DNA from: Doryteuthis pealeii
Lineage: Eukaryota; Mollusca; Cephalopoda; Myopsida; Loliginidae
NCBI GenBank assembly: GCA_023376005.1
Contig: CM042142.1
Location: 53,152,331 to 53,216,330 of the forward strand
Reading direction: 5' to 3'
DNA length: 64,000 nucleotides
The notes under the pieces are model-generated. The model was not told where the DNA came from, did not search any database, and saw only the letters and a list, made by a program, of their open reading frames with translations. The position numbers and the translations under genes were made by a program. Positions within the stretch are counted from its first letter, which is position 1, and every line of letters begins with the position of its first letter. This document shows positions 62,576-64,000 of the stretch, piece by piece.

Positions 62576-63188
62576 ATCAAACTTAATCTGTTCAAGAAAA
62601 AGGTTTGAAAACTAAAAGGTTCGAAAATCGAGACGATTTTCCTCATAAAGAAATAAAAAGAAAACAATTAATTGGTTCTTAGCCCCAAAATTTACTTAAT
62701 TAATATTGCAAAGATGGTAAAAAAGCAACACCATTTTAAACAAATTGGCATACGTAAGTGTGTGGAGGTGAGGAGAGGCTGGAAGGAGTTATTACTGAGA
62801 AGGGGACATACCCTTCCACAGAAACTTCAGACAAATCAGTGTCTTCAGAAGGCTCTTCTAATTAAATTCAACATTTTTTGGCGGGCGGCTGAAAAAATTT
62901 TCAGCCTCGTAGTGTCCATTGCAATTCTCCAGTTCATGCCTGATTGTTTTTACAGTATTCAGGGAGCATTGGACAACAACCATAATTTCCTTATTTTGAT
63001 GGCCGGCGCAGATTATCATGATACAAGTTATTCTCTTCCATGATACAGGTGGGTTCCAGTCATAAATTCTGTCATCACGTATATGAATGAAGAATGGTCC
63101 AAGCTTTTCAATGATGCATCGTGTGCATCAATACCTCCAACCTACGGGGAAAAATAACCAAATATAAATATGACAAATTGACCCCGAA

Positions 63189-63190
<2 letters not shown>
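62576..63190. other. Unassigned DNA with a 123-codon ORF
   Basis: The ORF 62672-63043 (plus) has mixed residues (for example VKKQHHFKQIGIRKCVEVRR) but no motif that I know, no homologue in this window and no ribosomal or splice context. It may be another transposon remnant or chance. Confidence 0.35.

Positions 63191-63191
<1 letters not shown>

Positions 63192-63252
<61 letters not shown>
63192..63252. repeat. (TA)n microsatellite
   Basis: About 28 TA units. Confidence 0.97.
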
Positions 63253-63254
<2 letters not shown>

Positions 63255-63410
63255 ATATTAATGATTTGAAGGCAATTACAATGCATATAAAAAATAAAAA
63301 CAAAAAGATGTTATTTAGAAAAAATAACATCTTTTTGTTTTTGTTTTGTTTTTGTTTTTATTTTTATATGCATTGTAATTGCCTTCAAATCATTAATATA
63401 TTATAACATA
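63250..63410. repeat. 160-bp palindrome
   Basis: Left arm AATATATTAATGATTTGAAG, GCAATTACAATGCATATAAA, and GATGTTATTT; the right arm is the complement in reverse order with a few extra T/G. The loop is about AGAAAA. A degraded single arm is at 625-660. Confidence 0.85.
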
Positions 63411-63442
63411 CTTAACAATGCTTCAAACAAATTACCAATTAC

Positions 63443-63480
<38 letters not shown>

Positions 63481-63490
63481 ATATATATAT
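63443..63490. repeat. (TA)n microsatellite
   Basis: TA repeats 60 bp left of the hammerhead-like motif at 63.57 kb. Confidence 0.95.
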
Positions 63491-63548
63491 GAGATGAACA
63501 AAAAGTGATAAAACAAACAGGAATATTTTCATGTTATTTATTTATTAA

Positions 63549-63586
63549 TTTTTCTAAACTAGTTTCGATCTTTCGTCAGGAGAAAA
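63549..63586 (-). ncRNA. Hammerhead-like motif at 63.6 kb, collapsed stem II
   Basis: Minus strand: UUUUCU; CUGACGA (63573-63579); only AAGAUC where stem II should be; GAAA (63563-63566); palindromic CUAG; UU (U-H); then AGAAAA, which pairs with UUUUCU over 6 bp after one mismatch. Core bases are intact, but stem II can hardly form, so it may be a minimal or dead variant. Confidence 0.4.
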
Positions 63587-63785
63587 GTTCTACTGAAATA
63601 AATTGTTTTTAGAAAGTTTTTTTTAAATATTTTCAAAGTGTTTGACAACCCAGAAAAAAATTCCTCTCGGAAAAATGTTCAGTTAACCATGGAAATTCTA
63701 TTGAATAACAGCGTAATAACTGCACGAACTATAACAATAACATTCTAAGATAAACTCTGGTTTTGTTTCTATTTAAAATAAGAAC
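63587..63785. other. Unassigned A+T-rich DNA
   Basis: No feature recognised. Confidence 0.5.
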
Positions 63786-63789
63786 AGAC

Positions 63790-63879
63790 TAAGATAGATC
63801 GATAGATAGATAGATAGATAGATAGGAACATTGGAATTGATAGATATAACAGAATAAGATGGATAAATATGAACATAGA

Positions 63880-63913
<34 letters not shown>

Positions 63914-64000
63914 TAGATAGACAGACAGATAGAATAAATGAAAGGGATAAATACCAAAATAGCTTGTTAGCTAGCTAGCTGAATAGATATATAGATATGA
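63790..64000. repeat. (GATA)n and (TA)n microsatellites
   Basis: GATA units at 63793-63824, TA at 63884-63910, GATA/GACA to 63930, and AGCT/ATAG units near the window end. Confidence 0.92.

Noticed and set aside
62672..63043. 123-codon ORF as a real gene
   Set aside because: No recognisable motif, no splice or promoter context, next to Tc1 scraps and microsatellites; kept as unassigned.

Overview
This is animal nuclear DNA with no host protein-coding gene that I can support. It is A+T-rich, full of (TA)n, (CA)n, (GA)n and (TCTA)n microsatellites, and packed with tRNA-derived SINEs, decayed LINEs, Tc1/mariner remnants, MITE-like palindromes and LTR-like pieces. A run of 100 N at 40370-40469 is a scaffold gap. 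The very high SINE and microsatellite load suggests a cephalopod mollusc, probably octopus-like. That is my inference, not something a gene here proves. Family letters (SINE-A, family E and so on) are mine, made by comparing copies within this window.

Layout. 0-13.6 kb: a GC-rich composite SINE cut by the window edge, AT-rich dispersed repeats, one diverged foldback element, and a run of hammerhead-ribozyme-like motifs (1.4, 1.7, 10.7, 12.0, 12.3 and 13.5 kb). 13.6-21 kb: SINE-A and SINE-B copies, a 0.7 kb TA-rich block, the most complete composite SINE (19.2-19.8 kb), and an internally deleted mariner element (20.15-20.68 kb) whose remaining transposase half still shows a D,D34D spacing. 21-31 kb: another hammerhead-like dyad (21.5 kb), nested SINEs, two LTR-like elements, a long inverted-repeat foldback element (24.26-25.06 kb), a gag-like fragment and the 3' end of a Jockey-like LINE (30.2-30.7 kb). 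31-40 kb: a 1.1 kb compound (TCTA)n satellite, a 435-bp tandem array, a third LTR-like copy, and a purine block leading into a CpG-rich stretch. 40-55 kb: minisatellites, MITEs, many SINEs, a duplicated LINE-like segment and telomere-like repeats. 55-64 kb: the best hammerhead-like dyad (55.9 kb), 5S-like fragments, LINE pseudogenes, a 49-bp minisatellite, a Tc1 pseudogene carrying a SINE with a clean target-site duplication, and one last hammerhead-like motif (63.57 kb).

How the parts relate. The most interesting signal is a recurring architecture: at several loci two hammerhead-like cores lie head to head as an inverted repeat, with (TA)n tracts next to most of them. The best copies have the full order: stem I strand, CUGANGA, stem II, GAAA, a short self-complementary stem III, U-H, and the matching stem I strand. 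This is the layout known for hammerheads of Penelope-like retroelements. A second link is that the composite SINE and the Jockey-like LINE at 30.2-30.7 kb end in the same tail, which suggests that the SINE borrows that LINE's machinery. Every protein-like ORF seen is a transposon fossil with stops, frameshifts or truncation.
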